Assembly: GCF_035984415.1 (NCBI RefSeq)
Contig: NZ_CP130720.1
Location: 3,658,001-3,722,000, forward strand
Source of the DNA: Streptomyces sp. NBC_01296
GTDB lineage: Bacteria; Actinomycetota; Actinomycetes; Streptomycetales; Streptomycetaceae
DNA: 64,000 bases
Direction of reading: 5' to 3'
The translations under genes and the position numbers were made by a program. Position 1 is the first letter of the stretch. Each line of letters opens with the position of its first letter. Below the pieces are notes generated by a model. That model was not told the DNA's origin. It saw only the letters and a program-made list of their open reading frames with translations, and made no database searches. Below are positions 55,083 through 63,562 of this stretch, piece by piece.

Positions 55083-56441
55083 ATGACCAAGCACGACTCC
55101 CCGCCGTCGCCGGCCGGTGCCGACGCGGCACCGCCGCCGGGCGACCGCGCCGCAGACGGGTCCGCGGACCGGCCCGCCGACCGCGCCGCCGACCGGCCGC
55201 CCCTGCGCCGCAGCAAGCGCGACAAGGTCCTCGCCGGCGTGTGCGGCGGCCTCGGCCGGTATTTCGACCTGGACCCGGCGATCTTCCGGATCGTGCTCGG
55301 CGTCCTCGCGGTCACCGGTGGCGTCGGCCTGATCTTCTACGGCTTCGCCTGGCTGCTGCTGCCCGTGGAGGGCGAGGACGACAGCGAGGCGAAGAAGCTG
55401 CTGACGGGCCGGGTCGAGGGCGCCACCCTGGCCGCGGTGTTCGCGGCCCTGGTCGGCTGCGCGCTGTTCCTGTCGATGCTGGACAACGGCGGACTGGCCG
55501 TGTTCTCCGTGCTGGTCATCCTGGCCCTCGGCGGGGCTTCGTACTGGTCGCAGCGCCGCCGCGCCGCCGCCGCCCCCGAGGCGGAGCCCCAGGCGGCGCA
55601 CCGCCCGGGCCCGCCGGAGACCCAGGCTCCGCCCGTGCCCGGCGCCCCGTCCTGGTGGCGGGACCCGCTGGTCAAGGACGGCACCACCGGTCCCGTCGGG
55701 ACCACGGGATACCTGTGGGGTCCGGACGACTCGGCCGAGGCGGCGGCGGACACCGCGGGCGGCAAGGCCGCGGCTGCGCCCGAGCGGCCCGCCGCCCCGA
55801 AGGTGCCGCGCGGCGGCATCGGCGGCCGGGTGTTCGTACTGGCCCTGCTGGCCGGGGGCGCCGCCACCGCCTCGGTCTGGCAGGGCAGCACCCTCTCGCA
55901 CGCCCTGCAGATCGGGCTCGCCTCGGCCTTGGCGGTCTTCGGCCTCGGCCTCGCGGTCAGCTCGGTCAAGGGCCGCACCGGGTTCGGCACCGTGCTCCTC
56001 GCGATGATCACCGCCGGGCTGCTGGCCGGGGCCTCCGCGCTGCCCCGCGAGATCGGCACCGACTGGAAGGCCGTGGCATGGCGGCCGGCCGCCGTGGCCG
56101 ACGTCAAACCCCTGTACACGGCGGGCACCGGGCTGGCCACGCTGGACCTGAGCCGGCTGGACGTGCCGAAGGGCACCACCCTGACCGTCCGCGCCGGCGT
56201 CGAGGCGGGCCGGCTCAAGGTGATCGTGCCCCGCGAGGTCACCGCGCAGGCCGATGTCTCGGTGAAGCTGGGCGACATCAGGCTGCCCGGGGACACCAGC
56301 CAGGACGTACGCATCAAGAGCGGCGGCGAAACCCAGCAGGCGACCCTCAAGCCGCCCGCCGGCACCGAGGCCGGGGGAACGATCGAGCTGCACCTGAACG
56401 CGGGTGTGGGACAGGTGGAGGTGGCCCGTGCGGCGTCATGA
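55083..56441 (+). CDS. PspC domain-containing membrane protein with C-terminal adhesin-like domain
   Basis: 452 residues from the ATG at 55083. A 40-residue Pro/Ala/Asp-rich start precedes the PspC domain (residues 41-100, LRRSKRDKVLAGVCGGLGRYF), which is followed by several helices (about 113-165, 240-325) and a C-terminal beta-rich domain (about 350-450) that resembles the cell-wall-active DUF2154/LiaF type. It likely works with the divergent PspC-kinase/regulator in envelope stress. Its end overlaps the next gene by 14 nt. Confidence 0.88.
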   Translation: MTKHDSPPSPAGADAAPPPGDRAADGSADRPADRAADRPPLRRSKRDKVLAGVCGGLGRYFDLDPAIFRIVLGVLAVTGGVGLIFYGFAWLLLPVEGEDDSEAKKLLTGRVEGATLAAVFAALVGCALFLSMLDNGGLAVFSVLVILALGGASYWSQRRRAAAAPEAEPQAAHRPGPPETQAPPVPGAPSWWRDPLVKDGTTGPVGTTGYLWGPDDSAEAAADTAGGKAAAAPERPAAPKVPRGGIGGRVFVLALLAGGAATASVWQGSTLSHALQIGLASALAVFGLGLAVSSVKGRTGFGTVLLAMITAGLLAGASALPREIGTDWKAVAWRPAAVADVKPLYTAGTGLATLDLSRLDVPKGTTLTVRAGVEAGRLKVIVPREVTAQADVSVKLGDIRLPGDTSQDVRIKSGGETQQATLKPPAGTEAGGTIELHLNAGVGQVEVARAAS

Positions 56442-56652
56442 GTTCCAGCCCGGACGGCTGCTGGCCGGCCTGGTCCTGGTGGCCGCGGGCGTGCTGTACC
56501 TGCTCGACGCGACCGGCGAGGCCGACCTGCCCTGGTTCCTGGTCATCCCGATGACCATGGGCGGGCTCTGCCTGGCCGCGCTGGTCGGGGTGGTGACCTA
56601 CGCCGTACGCCGGGACCGGCGCGACCGGATCACCGAGTCCAGCGACAGGTAG
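56428..56652 (+). CDS. small two-helix membrane protein
   Basis: 74 residues from the GTG at 56428, with GGAGG six bases upstream (GTG at 56404 is less likely). Two membrane helices (about 8-26 and 36-57) and a basic C-terminus. It overlaps the PspC gene at its start, so it is co-expressed. Its 3' end overlaps the end of the opposing DoxX gene by 55 nt. Function unknown. Confidence 0.75.
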   Translation: MRRHEFQPGRLLAGLVLVAAGVLYLLDATGEADLPWFLVIPMTMGGLCLAALVGVVTYAVRRDRRDRITESSDR

Positions 56653-57101
56653 GGCGCACCGGCCAGGATCATCGGGATCCAGGCCATCAGGTAGATCAGG
56701 TCGTTGCCGTAGTAGTACGGGGACACCTGCCAGGACACCGTGAGCCACAGGCTGAGCGAGATCAGCGCTCCGCCGGTGGCCGCGATCCGGGTCAGCAGGC
56801 CGGCCAGGACGCCGAGGCCCACCAGGAGCTCTCCGATGGCGAGCACCACGGCGAAGCCGACGGGCGACAGCAGGGCCCAGTCCACCAGGGCGGGGATCGC
56901 GGAGGTGTCGCGCACGCCGTGCATCAGCTCGCCGATGGAGCCGGGGCCGGAGGCGGACAGGAACGCGGAGTCGGTCAGCTTGTCCAGGCCCGCGTAGACG
57001 AAGGTCACGCCGAGGAAGATCCGCAGCGGCAGCAGGGCGTACCGGGCGGCCTGTTCCCGCAGTCCGGCCGGGGCGGCGGAAGGGACATCAGTTCGGGTCA
57101 C
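56598..57101 (-). CDS. DoxX family membrane protein
   Basis: 167 residues from a GTG at 57101. Four membrane helices and the family pattern (LRIFLGVTFVYAGLDKL, then VGFAVVLAIGELLVGLGVLAGLLTR and the aromatic SWQVSPYYYGNDLIYL) match DoxX/thiosulfate-quinone oxidoreductase-like proteins, which act in redox or stress responses. It follows the multispan gene by 19 nt, so the two are probably co-transcribed. It overlaps the opposing gene by 55 nt at the 3' end. Confidence 0.87.
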   Translation of the reverse strand: MTRTDVPSAAPAGLREQAARYALLPLRIFLGVTFVYAGLDKLTDSAFLSASGPGSIGELMHGVRDTSAIPALVDWALLSPVGFAVVLAIGELLVGLGVLAGLLTRIAATGGALISLSLWLTVSWQVSPYYYGNDLIYLMAWIPMILAGAPYLSLDSVIRSRRSRRTA

Positions 57102-57120
57102 GCCCCCATGTGTACCCCGT

Positions 57121-58386
57121 TCACTCGGCCACGTCGATGGTGCAACGGTTGGATTCCACTCCGGCGGCCGTGACCACCTGAACCTCGATGCGCCCGGGTT
57201 CCACTTCCGCCGGGACCGGCACCGTCAGGACCGAGTCCGAGGGGTTGGTGAACCCGCCCGCGACCGGCACCAGCGGTACGTGCACGTGGACCGCCCCGAC
57301 CCGTACGACCAGCCGGGCCAGCATCTCCGGCGTCTGCGCCCCCGGCGGTACGAAGCCCACGCCGCGGATCTCGATGTCGTCGCCCGGCCGGATGGCCGCG
57401 TCGAGGTCGCCGGGCTCCCGTCTGCGGACCACCGACAGCACCAGCGGACGGGTCACCTCCGCGTACTTCGCCGCGAGGTACACCGCCGCCGACAGGGCCA
57501 CCAGCACGGCCAGCGCCCACGGCAGCCGCGGCAGCCGGTCCGGGAACCGGGCCATCGACACCGCCGCGAAGGCCAGCACCACCGTGGAGACCAGCACGTA
57601 CTGCGCGTCCGGGAAGCTCCCGCGGCCCGCGTCGTCCGTCAGCAGGTCCACGCCGCGCGGCCGGTCCGCCGGCAGCTTCTGCATCCGCTGGCCCATGATC
57701 CGTACGGTGACCACCCGGCGCACCAGCACCGCCACGGCCGAGGTCAGCGCGACCACCGCCAGCAGCGGCAGCGCCCGCCCCAGCGCCAGGCCCGCGTACA
57801 GCGCCTGCCGCTCCGGCCCGGGCGAGGAGGCCGCCAGCCGCAGCGCGGGCAGCAGCGCGGCGAACGCCGTCAGCACCACCCACGCGCTCGGCACCGCCTT
57901 CGAGGTGGACAGCCGGTTGTCCTCGCCGACCAGCGGGGCGAGCAGGCCGCCGCGCAGCGACTGGGCGCGGGCGGCGACCGTGAGCAGCCCGGCCAGGACC
58001 ACCGCCGCGAGCAGCCCCGCGGTGCGAGCCGTGGACCAGCCGGTGCCGAGCGCGGTGCCGACCTGCACCAGCAGCAGCACCCCGGCGGCGATCCACACGG
58101 CGAGCACGGCCCGCCGCGAGAACAGGTACAGCCAGGAGTTGCCGGCCTCCCGCCCGCGGTCGGCGACCGTACGGGCCGACAGGGTCAGCTCGTCGGAGAC
58201 CCACTGCCGGGAGGCCCCGGCCGAGCGGGCCACCGCCGCCGGCAGTCCCTGGCCCGCGGCGAACTCGTCCCTCTTCTCCGTGAAGGCGGCGACCGCGCGC
58301 CGGTGCCCCTCCTGCGCGCCGTGCGGGCAGTCGTCGCAGGTGCAGGTGCCGCCGTGGGTGCTTCGGGACATCTCTTGGACAGCCAC
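57121..58386 (-). CDS. multispan membrane protein with C-terminal Ig-like/IPT domain
   Basis: 421 residues from a GTG at 58386 (AGAGGCGG upstream). A Cys-rich N-terminus (CTCDDCPHG, a possible metal site) is followed by a helical cytoplasmic part, about six membrane helices (residues 88-310) and a C-terminal beta domain of about 90 residues (DDIEIRGVGFVPPGAQ) resembling IPT/TIG folds, ending with CTIDVAE. No enzyme motif. Upstream of DoxX on the same strand. Function unknown. Confidence 0.78.
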   Translation of the reverse strand: MAVQEMSRSTHGGTCTCDDCPHGAQEGHRRAVAAFTEKRDEFAAGQGLPAAVARSAGASRQWVSDELTLSARTVADRGREAGNSWLYLFSRRAVLAVWIAAGVLLLVQVGTALGTGWSTARTAGLLAAVVLAGLLTVAARAQSLRGGLLAPLVGEDNRLSTSKAVPSAWVVLTAFAALLPALRLAASSPGPERQALYAGLALGRALPLLAVVALTSAVAVLVRRVVTVRIMGQRMQKLPADRPRGVDLLTDDAGRGSFPDAQYVLVSTVVLAFAAVSMARFPDRLPRLPWALAVLVALSAAVYLAAKYAEVTRPLVLSVVRRREPGDLDAAIRPGDDIEIRGVGFVPPGAQTPEMLARLVVRVGAVHVHVPLVPVAGGFTNPSDSVLTVPVPAEVEPGRIEVQVVTAAGVESNRCTIDVAE

Positions 58387-58524
58387 GTGCGTGCCGCCTC
58401 TCTGAACTACGGTGCAATGCCAGCGAATTGTGCACCACTGCGGCAGTGCTCCGGATTGCGCACGATGTCAGAGCAGGTGATTAACCGTTCATGATGTTGA
58501 CGTCACCCGCCCGGCCCAGTGTTT

Positions 58525-59292
58525 TCAAGGCGCGACGGTCTGCCGGAGCGGCTGGTAGCTGACCCACGCGGCGAGATCCGAGCCGAAACGCTCCCGCGCG
58601 GCGAGGGCGGCGCGGTGGTCGATCGCCGCCGGCTTCCCGGCGGCCCGCGCGATCAGCTGCACCTGCGCCGCGCGCTCCGCCGCGACGAACCACCAGGCCG
58701 CCGCGTCCACGGAGTCGCCGACCGTCAGCAGCCCGCGGTTGCGCAGGACCAGCGCCTTGTACGGGCCCAGGGCGCGGGCGATCCTCCCCGCGTCCTGCGG
58801 ACCGGCGAACCCGTCCAGGAGTGCGTGGTCCTCGTAGAAGGCGCAGGCCTCCTCGCTGATCGGGGCGAGCAGCTCCCCCAGCGCGGCCAGCGCCCTGCCG
58901 TACGGGGCGTGCGTGTGCACCACGGCGACCGCCTCGGGGCGGGCCCGGTGCACGGCCGCGTGCACGGCGAAGGCCAGTTCGTTGACCCGCCGGTCCCCCT
59001 GTCGTACGCGCCCGTCCCCGTCGACGAGGAGCAGGTCGTCGGCGGTGAGTGCGGACAGGGCCTGCCCGAAGGGGTTCACCCAGTAGCAGTCCCGGAACTC
59101 CGGGTCCCGCGCGCTGGCATGGCCGGCGACCCCTTCCTCGTACCCGAGCCGGCCGAACAGCCGCAGCGCCCCGGCGAGCCGCTCCTTGCGGTACGCGCGC
59201 TCCTCGGCCGGCCCGGTGTGCACGGGCGGCATCGAGAACCGCAGCCGGTCCACGGGGACGGGTGGGGGTGCGAGTGCGGGCTCCTGGGCCAT
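58525..59292 (-). CDS. class II aldolase/adducin family protein
   Basis: 255 residues from the ATG at 59292, with GGAG six bases upstream. The zinc-binding histidines are in VVHTHAPYG, and a third is near CAFYEDHALLDGF; YEEGVAGHASARDPE near residue 51 corresponds to the conserved glycine-rich phosphate site. Family members cleave or decarboxylate sugar or amino-acid derivatives, or act as dehydratases, so the substrate is open. Cytoplasmic. It lies downstream of guaA but behind a strong terminator. Confidence 0.88.
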   Translation of the reverse strand: MAQEPALAPPPVPVDRLRFSMPPVHTGPAEERAYRKERLAGALRLFGRLGYEEGVAGHASARDPEFRDCYWVNPFGQALSALTADDLLLVDGDGRVRQGDRRVNELAFAVHAAVHRARPEAVAVVHTHAPYGRALAALGELLAPISEEACAFYEDHALLDGFAGPQDAGRIARALGPYKALVLRNRGLLTVGDSVDAAAWWFVAAERAAQVQLIARAAGKPAAIDHRAALAARERFGSDLAAWVSYQPLRQTVAP

Positions 59293-59307
59293 GGGCGCTC
59301 CTTCGAC

Positions 59308-59332
59308 GGCTCGGCTCGGCTCGGCTCGGCTC
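59308..59332. repeat. GGCTC pentamer repeat, five copies
   Basis: Five perfect GGCTC units lie directly upstream of the ribosome site of the aldolase gene, within the leader or promoter. Length variation would alter promoter spacing. Confidence 0.85.
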
Positions 59333-59377
59333 GCGGCGCAAGGTACCGGCGGCTCCCCCAACAGGCCATACCAACGG

Positions 59378-59413
59378 CGAAGCCGCCGCTCCCCGGAGGG
59401 AACGGCGGCTTCG
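59378..59413. terminator. terminator after guaA
   Basis: An 11-bp perfect stem CGAAGCCGCCG/CGGCGGCTTCG (59378-59388, 59403-59413) with a 14-nt loop lies 20 nt beyond the guaA stop. Confidence 0.85.
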
Positions 59414-59433
59414 TCACGGGCGGCGGGTGGGGA

Positions 59434-61026
59434 CTACTCCCACTCGATGGTGCCCGGGGGCTTGCTCGTGCAGTCGAGGACCACGCGGTTCACGTCCGGC
59501 ACCTCGTTGGTGATGCGGGTGGAGATCCGGGCGAGCACCTCGTACGGCATGCGCGTCCAGTCCGCGGTCATCGCGTCCTCGGAGGAGACGGGGCGCAGCA
59601 CGATCGGGTGGCCGTACGTGCGGCCGTCGCCCTGGACGCCGACGCTGCGGACGTCCGCGAGCAGGACGACCGGGCACTGCCAGATCTCGCGGTCCAGGCC
59701 GGCCGCGGTCAGCTCGTGGCGGGCGATGGCGTCGGCCTCGCGGAGCAGGTCCAGACGGTCCTTGGTGACCTCGCCGACGATGCGGATGCCGAGGCCGGGG
59801 CCCGGGAAGGGCTGGCGCTGGACGATCTCGTCGGGCAGGCCGAGCTCCTGGCCGACCATCCGGACCTCGTCCTTGAACAGCTGGCGCAGCGGCTCGACGA
59901 GCTCGAACTCGATGTCGTCGGGCAGGCCGCCCACGTTGTGGTGCGACTTGATGTTCGCGGTGCCGGTGCCGCCGCCGGACTCGACGACGTCCGGGTACAG
60001 GGTGCCCTGGACCAGGAAGGCGACCGCGGGGCCGTCCTCCTGGAGGATCTCCAGCTGGGCCTGCTCGAAGACGCGGATGAACTCGCGGCCGATGATCTTC
60101 CGCTTGGTCTCCGGGTCGGAGACGCCGGCGAGCGCGCTCAGGAAGCGCTCCTGCGCGTCGACGACCTTCAGCTGCACGCCGGTGGCGGCGACGAAGTCCT
60201 TCTCGACCTGCTCGGTCTCGCCCTTGCGCATCAGGCCGTGGTCGACGTACACGCAGGTCAGCTGGGAGCCGATGGCCTTCTGGACGAGGGCCGCGGCGAC
60301 CGCGGAGTCCACGCCGCCGGAGAGGCCGCAGATGGCGCGCTTGTCGCCGACCTGCTCGCGGATGGCCGCGATCTGCTCCTCGACGATGTTGCCGGTGGTC
60401 CAGCTGGGCTCGAGGCCGGCGCCGCGGTAGAGGAAGTGCTCCAGCACCTGCTGGCCGTGCGTGGAGTGCATGACCTCGGGGTGGTACTGGACCCCGTACA
60501 GCTTCTTCTCGTCGTTCTCGAAGGCGGCGACGGGGACGACGTTCGTCGACGCGGTGACGCTGAAGCCCTCGGGGGCGGCGGAGCAGGCGTCGCCGTGGGA
60601 CATCCACACCGACTGGTTCTCGGGGGTGCCCTCGAAGAGGGTGGAGCCGGCCTTGGAGACGGCCAGCGGGGTGCGGCCGTACTCGCGCGCGCCGGTGTTG
60701 TCGACGGTGCCGCCGAGGGTGGTCGCCATCAGCTGGAAGCCGTAGCACATGCCGAAGACGGGAACGCCGGCCCCGAAGAGGGCGTCGGCGTCGTCCAGGC
60801 GCGGAGCGCCCTCCTCGTACACGGAGGACGGGCCGCCGGAGAGGATGATCGCCTTCGGGTCCTTGGCGAGCATCTCGGCCACGGGCATCGTGCTGGGCAC
60901 GATCTCGCTGTAGACCCGAGCCTCGCGGACGCGGCGGGCGATGAGCTGGGCGTACTGGGCGCCGAAGTCGACGACGAGAACCGTGTCCGGGGCGCTGTCG
61001 TGGGCGGCGGAGGGTGCTTCTGGCAC
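59434..61026 (-). CDS. guaA: GMP synthase (glutamine-hydrolysing)
   Basis: 530 residues from a GTG at 61026, with GGAAGG seven bases upstream. The N-terminal class I glutamine amidotransferase has the nucleophile C94 in [10 protein letters not shown] and the His/Glu in QYHPEV; the C-terminal ATP-pyrophosphatase has [13 protein letters not shown]; the dimerisation domain ends with the conserved TIEWE. It converts XMP to GMP, completing purine synthesis begun by genes such as purN and purH. A 116-nt upstream gap separates it from the DUF5753 regulator gene on the same strand. Confidence 0.97.
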   Translation of the reverse strand: MPEAPSAAHDSAPDTVLVVDFGAQYAQLIARRVREARVYSEIVPSTMPVAEMLAKDPKAIILSGGPSSVYEEGAPRLDDADALFGAGVPVFGMCYGFQLMATTLGGTVDNTGAREYGRTPLAVSKAGSTLFEGTPENQSVWMSHGDACSAAPEGFSVTASTNVVPVAAFENDEKKLYGVQYHPEVMHSTHGQQVLEHFLYRGAGLEPSWTTGNIVEEQIAAIREQVGDKRAICGLSGGVDSAVAAALVQKAIGSQLTCVYVDHGLMRKGETEQVEKDFVAATGVQLKVVDAQERFLSALAGVSDPETKRKIIGREFIRVFEQAQLEILQEDGPAVAFLVQGTLYPDVVESGGGTGTANIKSHHNVGGLPDDIEFELVEPLRQLFKDEVRMVGQELGLPDEIVQRQPFPGPGLGIRIVGEVTKDRLDLLREADAIARHELTAAGLDREIWQCPVVLLADVRSVGVQGDGRTYGHPIVLRPVSSEDAMTADWTRMPYEVLARISTRITNEVPDVNRVVLDCTSKPPGTIEWE

Positions 61027-61142
61027 GGGGCGGCCTTCCGGCGGAAGAGGTGGCTGTTTTGTCGATTCTACCGGTGGCGCCGGCCGCCACTTTGTCGCAC
61101 CATCCGAGGCCCACGTCACGGTGACGTCCCGCGACACGTCCG

Positions 61143-61985
61143 TCACAGCGCCCGCCGCGCCTCCCCGATCACGCGCTGGGCGTCGGCCCCGTAGACGGCG
61201 GATTCCCGCAGGGTGTTCCAGACCCGGAGGTGGGTGGCGACACTGTCGGCATCGTCCAGCCACAGCTCGGCGTGCCAGGTCTCGACGATGACCTGACGGT
61301 CGTCGTACATCCAGAACCCCGTGGCCGGGGGGATCTGGAGCGCCGCACCGAGGGGAACGATCCCGAGCTCCACGGTGTCGAGGCCGATCACCCCCAGCAG
61401 ACGGTCGAGCTGAGCGCCGAGCACGGCGGGCGGGCAGATCCGGGCGTGGAGCGCGGCCTCCCACATCAGGAGGTGGAAGCGCTTGGTCGGGTCGTACAGC
61501 GCCTCTTGTCGGCGCATGCGCGAGCGGACGGCCTCTTCCGTGTCCCGGGGAGACTGCTGAAGCTCGGCGTAGCGGGTGAAGACGGACCGCGCATAGTCGG
61601 GCGTCTGCAAGATCCCCATGACCATGGACGTCTCCCATCCCCGGAGCACGGTGGCGTCGCCGTGCGCGGCGAGGTGCGTGTCCTGCACGCGTTTGTGGCC
61701 CGAGCTCAACTGGCGCCGCCATGAGCGGATGTGGCTCTCGAAACCCCGGAGCCGGGCCAGCAGTTCGTCGTACGCCTCCGGCTGACCGGTCCCGTCGGAC
61801 CAGGCGCGCAGGTCCTCGGGGGTCGCGGTCTGCCTGCCGTTCTCCAGCTTGCTCACCTTGGGCTGGGGCCAACCGAGCCGCCGGGCCAGCGCCGCACCGG
61901 TGAGCCGGCCACCAGCAGCCGCGAGACGGAGTTCGCGCAGCCGTATGCCAAGCGCTTCCCGCGCCTGCTGATAGTCCGTGCTCAC
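61143..61985 (-). CDS. helix-turn-helix regulator with DUF5753 (Scr1-like) domain
   Basis: 280 residues from a GTG at 61985. Residues 10-65 form an Xre helix-turn-helix ([20 protein letters not shown]), and the rest is the DUF5753 domain found in hundreds of Streptomyces paralogues, often as the antitoxin-like half of a pair. Here the partner is the DUF6879 gene 19 nt upstream on the same strand. The combination is typical of accessory regulatory loci in this genus. Ligand or target unknown. Confidence 0.92.
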   Translation of the reverse strand: MSTDYQQAREALGIRLRELRLAAAGGRLTGAALARRLGWPQPKVSKLENGRQTATPEDLRAWSDGTGQPEAYDELLARLRGFESHIRSWRRQLSSGHKRVQDTHLAAHGDATVLRGWETSMVMGILQTPDYARSVFTRYAELQQSPRDTEEAVRSRMRRQEALYDPTKRFHLLMWEAALHARICPPAVLGAQLDRLLGVIGLDTVELGIVPLGAALQIPPATGFWMYDDRQVIVETWHAELWLDDADSVATHLRVWNTLRESAVYGADAQRVIGEARRAL

Positions 61986-62004
61986 CGGTACCCGCTCATT
62001 GCCG

Positions 62005-62745
62005 TCACTTGGCCTCGAACACCTCGTACGGGACAGCGTAGTGCGAAGCCGCGTCGCGCACTTGGGCGTAACGGAGCACCTCGGCCGGCTCCGTGATGAG
62101 CTCGACGTCCACGAAGTTGTCGTCCTCGTCGAAGTTCAGCAGGGCGACCGTCCGTGAGTCGAGGATCCAGAAGTCCTCCTCGGGAAGATCCAGCCGCTCG
62201 GCGTCGCCGCGCCGCAGGATCCGGATGTCCTCGCCGAGGGCGCTGTTGCGGCGCGCGTTGTCGAGCAGGTAGAGCTGCCCGGGTGTCGCCGGGGCGTCGA
62301 CGATGCGCACGCGCTCGAACCGCTTGCCGAGGGCGACTTGTTCACGGCGCTCGGCGCACCACTCCGGATTCGACCCGTCCCAGTTCACGGGCTCGCCCCG
62401 GGTGAACTGCGCGTAGGTCTCGGTGGCCTCGTCCGACGCGTAGCGGCGCCGGGTCTCCAGGCGCCACGTCACGTGCTCGAACCGCGTGAACAGCCGGTCG
62501 AACGCGTCCAAGTCGATGATGTGCGGCACGCGGTTGGCCTCCTTCGGGCCGAAATCGACCAGCAGTTCACGGGGAACCACGACGGGCACTTCTCCGGGCG
62601 ACAGGTGCCGGAGCCGGGCGATGTCCTCGGGGTCGGTGAGCGGCGGTCCGTGAACGATGACCTCACCGCTGTCCAGGTCCTCGTGGACCGCCGGGCACCC
62701 GTTGACCCCGCTGCCCGTGCCGTTGAACCGCAGTCGACGCGCCAT
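62005..62745 (-). CDS. DUF6879 family protein with extra N-terminal domain
   Basis: 246 residues from the ATG at 62745 (AGGGG seven bases upstream). The C-terminal 165 residues look like DUF6879 (FEHVTWRLETRRRYASDEATE, then RILRRGDAERLDLPEEDFWI). The N-terminal 75 residues (NGCPAVHEDLDSGEVIVHG) form a separate small domain that also occurs as a stand-alone protein near such regulators. It is the probable partner of the downstream DUF5753 regulator. Confidence 0.82.
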   Translation of the reverse strand: MARRLRFNGTGSGVNGCPAVHEDLDSGEVIVHGPPLTDPEDIARLRHLSPGEVPVVVPRELLVDFGPKEANRVPHIIDLDAFDRLFTRFEHVTWRLETRRRYASDEATETYAQFTRGEPVNWDGSNPEWCAERREQVALGKRFERVRIVDAPATPGQLYLLDNARRNSALGEDIRILRRGDAERLDLPEEDFWILDSRTVALLNFDEDDNFVDVELITEPAEVLRYAQVRDAASHYAVPYEVFEAK

Positions 62746-62914
62746 GGCATTGCCCCTCTCGTAGCCGGTCGGCCCAGCATCGGGGGTGGCTCGCCGCTTC
62801 CGCCATGGCTTCAAGGACACTGCGCGAGAATTTCCGGATATAGCTTCCGAGTGTGCGCGAATAATCGCGAATGACTCCTCGCGCCCTCAACTCCCCTTGC
62901 CTAGCGTTGATTTC

Positions 62915-63109
62915 ATGGGAACTCGGACCACCATGAGCCCGCCCGTCCACCTCTCCCTGCCCACCGACGCCCCGAGACCGGCCGTCGGCTGCGACGTGTG
63001 TGCGGCGCTGGCCGGGCAGCGGTCGGAGGCGTACCGGCGGGGGGACCGCTCGGCGGTGTCGGACTGCAACGTCGAGATCGTCGCGCACCGCGAGCGGGGT
63101 CGGTGCTGA
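62915..63109 (+). CDS. small Cys-containing protein, likely leaderless mRNA
   Basis: 64 residues from the ATG at 62915; a GTG/ATG slightly downstream (MSPPV, 62933) is possible. It lies seven bases after TAGCGT (62902-62907), a good -10, and has no ribosome site. The sequence has CDVC near residue 28 and ends SDCNVEIVAHRERGRC, so it may bind metal. It is divergent from the DUF6879 gene and overlaps the following DUF7848 gene by 7 nt, a pairing seen in Streptomyces regulatory loci of this type. Confidence 0.68.
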   Translation: MGTRTTMSPPVHLSLPTDAPRPAVGCDVCAALAGQRSEAYRRGDRSAVSDCNVEIVAHRERGRC

Positions 63110-63381
63110 GCCGCGCCGTGTTCCGGTACGTGGCGCACACCATCCGGCACGCGCCGGAGGGCGGGATCACCTACGAGGTCATCTGCGCCGCGTACCGGTG
63201 CGGAGCGGAGTCGGGCCCGCAGGACGAGCAGGAGGCCGCGCAGGACTGGGCCCTGCGGCACACCGGGCGGACCGGCCACGACCTGTTCCGCCGGGTGTTC
63301 ACCGACCACGCCCGGGTCACGCGGACGGCCGAGCCGTCTCACGATCCGAACCCGGTTGGCCGGGACGGGGGAGGAGGGTAA
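63103..63381 (+). CDS. DUF7848 domain-containing protein
   Basis: 92 residues from a GTG at 63103, overlapping the upstream stop. The core (YVAHTIRHAPEGGITYEVIC, then CGAESGP, AAQDWALRHTGRTGHDLFRR and TDHARVTR) matches the DUF7848 family as I remember it, with two cysteines that could bind zinc. Function unknown; family members sit beside DUF5753-type regulators. Its stop codon TAA (63379-63381) lies inside the -10 element of the aroQ leader promoter. Confidence 0.8.
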   Translation: MLSRAVFRYVAHTIRHAPEGGITYEVICAAYRCGAESGPQDEQEAAQDWALRHTGRTGHDLFRRVFTDHARVTRTAEPSHDPNPVGRDGGGG

Positions 63382-63385
63382 TAAT
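63356..63385 (+). promoter_or_regulatory. promoter of the aroQ leader
   Basis: TTGGCC (63356-63361), a 17-bp spacer and TAATAA (63379-63384) form a good promoter whose start falls at about 63391-63393, at or just before the leader ATG. Confidence 0.7.
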
Positions 63386-63392
63386 CCACTCC

Positions 63393-63461
63393 ATGCGCAA
63401 GCAGCTGAGCTTCCTCTTTACCTATGGCACCGGCCGGTCCGGTCGCCATGGGTCCTCGTGA
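63393..63461 (+). CDS. aromatic leader peptide of the aroQ attenuator
   Basis: A 22-codon frame, MRKQLSFLFTYGTGRSGRHG-SS-stop. It contains two Phe and one Tyr within five codons (F-L-F-T-Y), fitting a ribosome-sensed control of a chorismate mutase gene that feeds Phe and Tyr synthesis. There is no ribosome site at normal distance; the transcript should begin at or near the ATG. A terminator hairpin follows 24 nt after the stop codon. Confidence 0.78.
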   Translation: MRKQLSFLFTYGTGRSGRHGSS

Positions 63462-63484
63462 TGCTCGCTTGAGCCGCTGACTTC

Positions 63485-63525
63485 CCAGAGCGCCCCGGTC
63501 CGACAGGACCGGGGCGCTCTGGCGT
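63485..63525 (+). terminator. attenuator terminator upstream of aroQ
   Basis: A perfect 17-bp stem CCAGAGCGCCCCGGTCC/complement (63485-63501, 63506-63522) with loop GACA is followed by CGTTT. CCGGTCC in the leader (63434-63440) duplicates part of the 5' arm and could compete for the 3' arm, giving an alternative fold. Confidence 0.85.
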
Positions 63526-63562
63526 TTCCGCTCCTGCCGGAACTACCCACAGGAGTAAGAAC

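Noticed and set aside
55075..55086. Three-codon upstream frame (Met-Asp-Pro-stop) overlapping the PspC gene ATG, similar to that at folD
   Set aside because: No hairpin or ribosome site supports translation here; ATGGATCCATGA is a short palindromic coincidence.
61027..61872. Extension of guaA to an 812-residue protein starting at 61872
   Set aside because: The additional N-terminus lies across the DUF5753 gene in another frame and lacks family sequence. The GTG at 61026 has a good ribosome site and gives the normal GuaA length.
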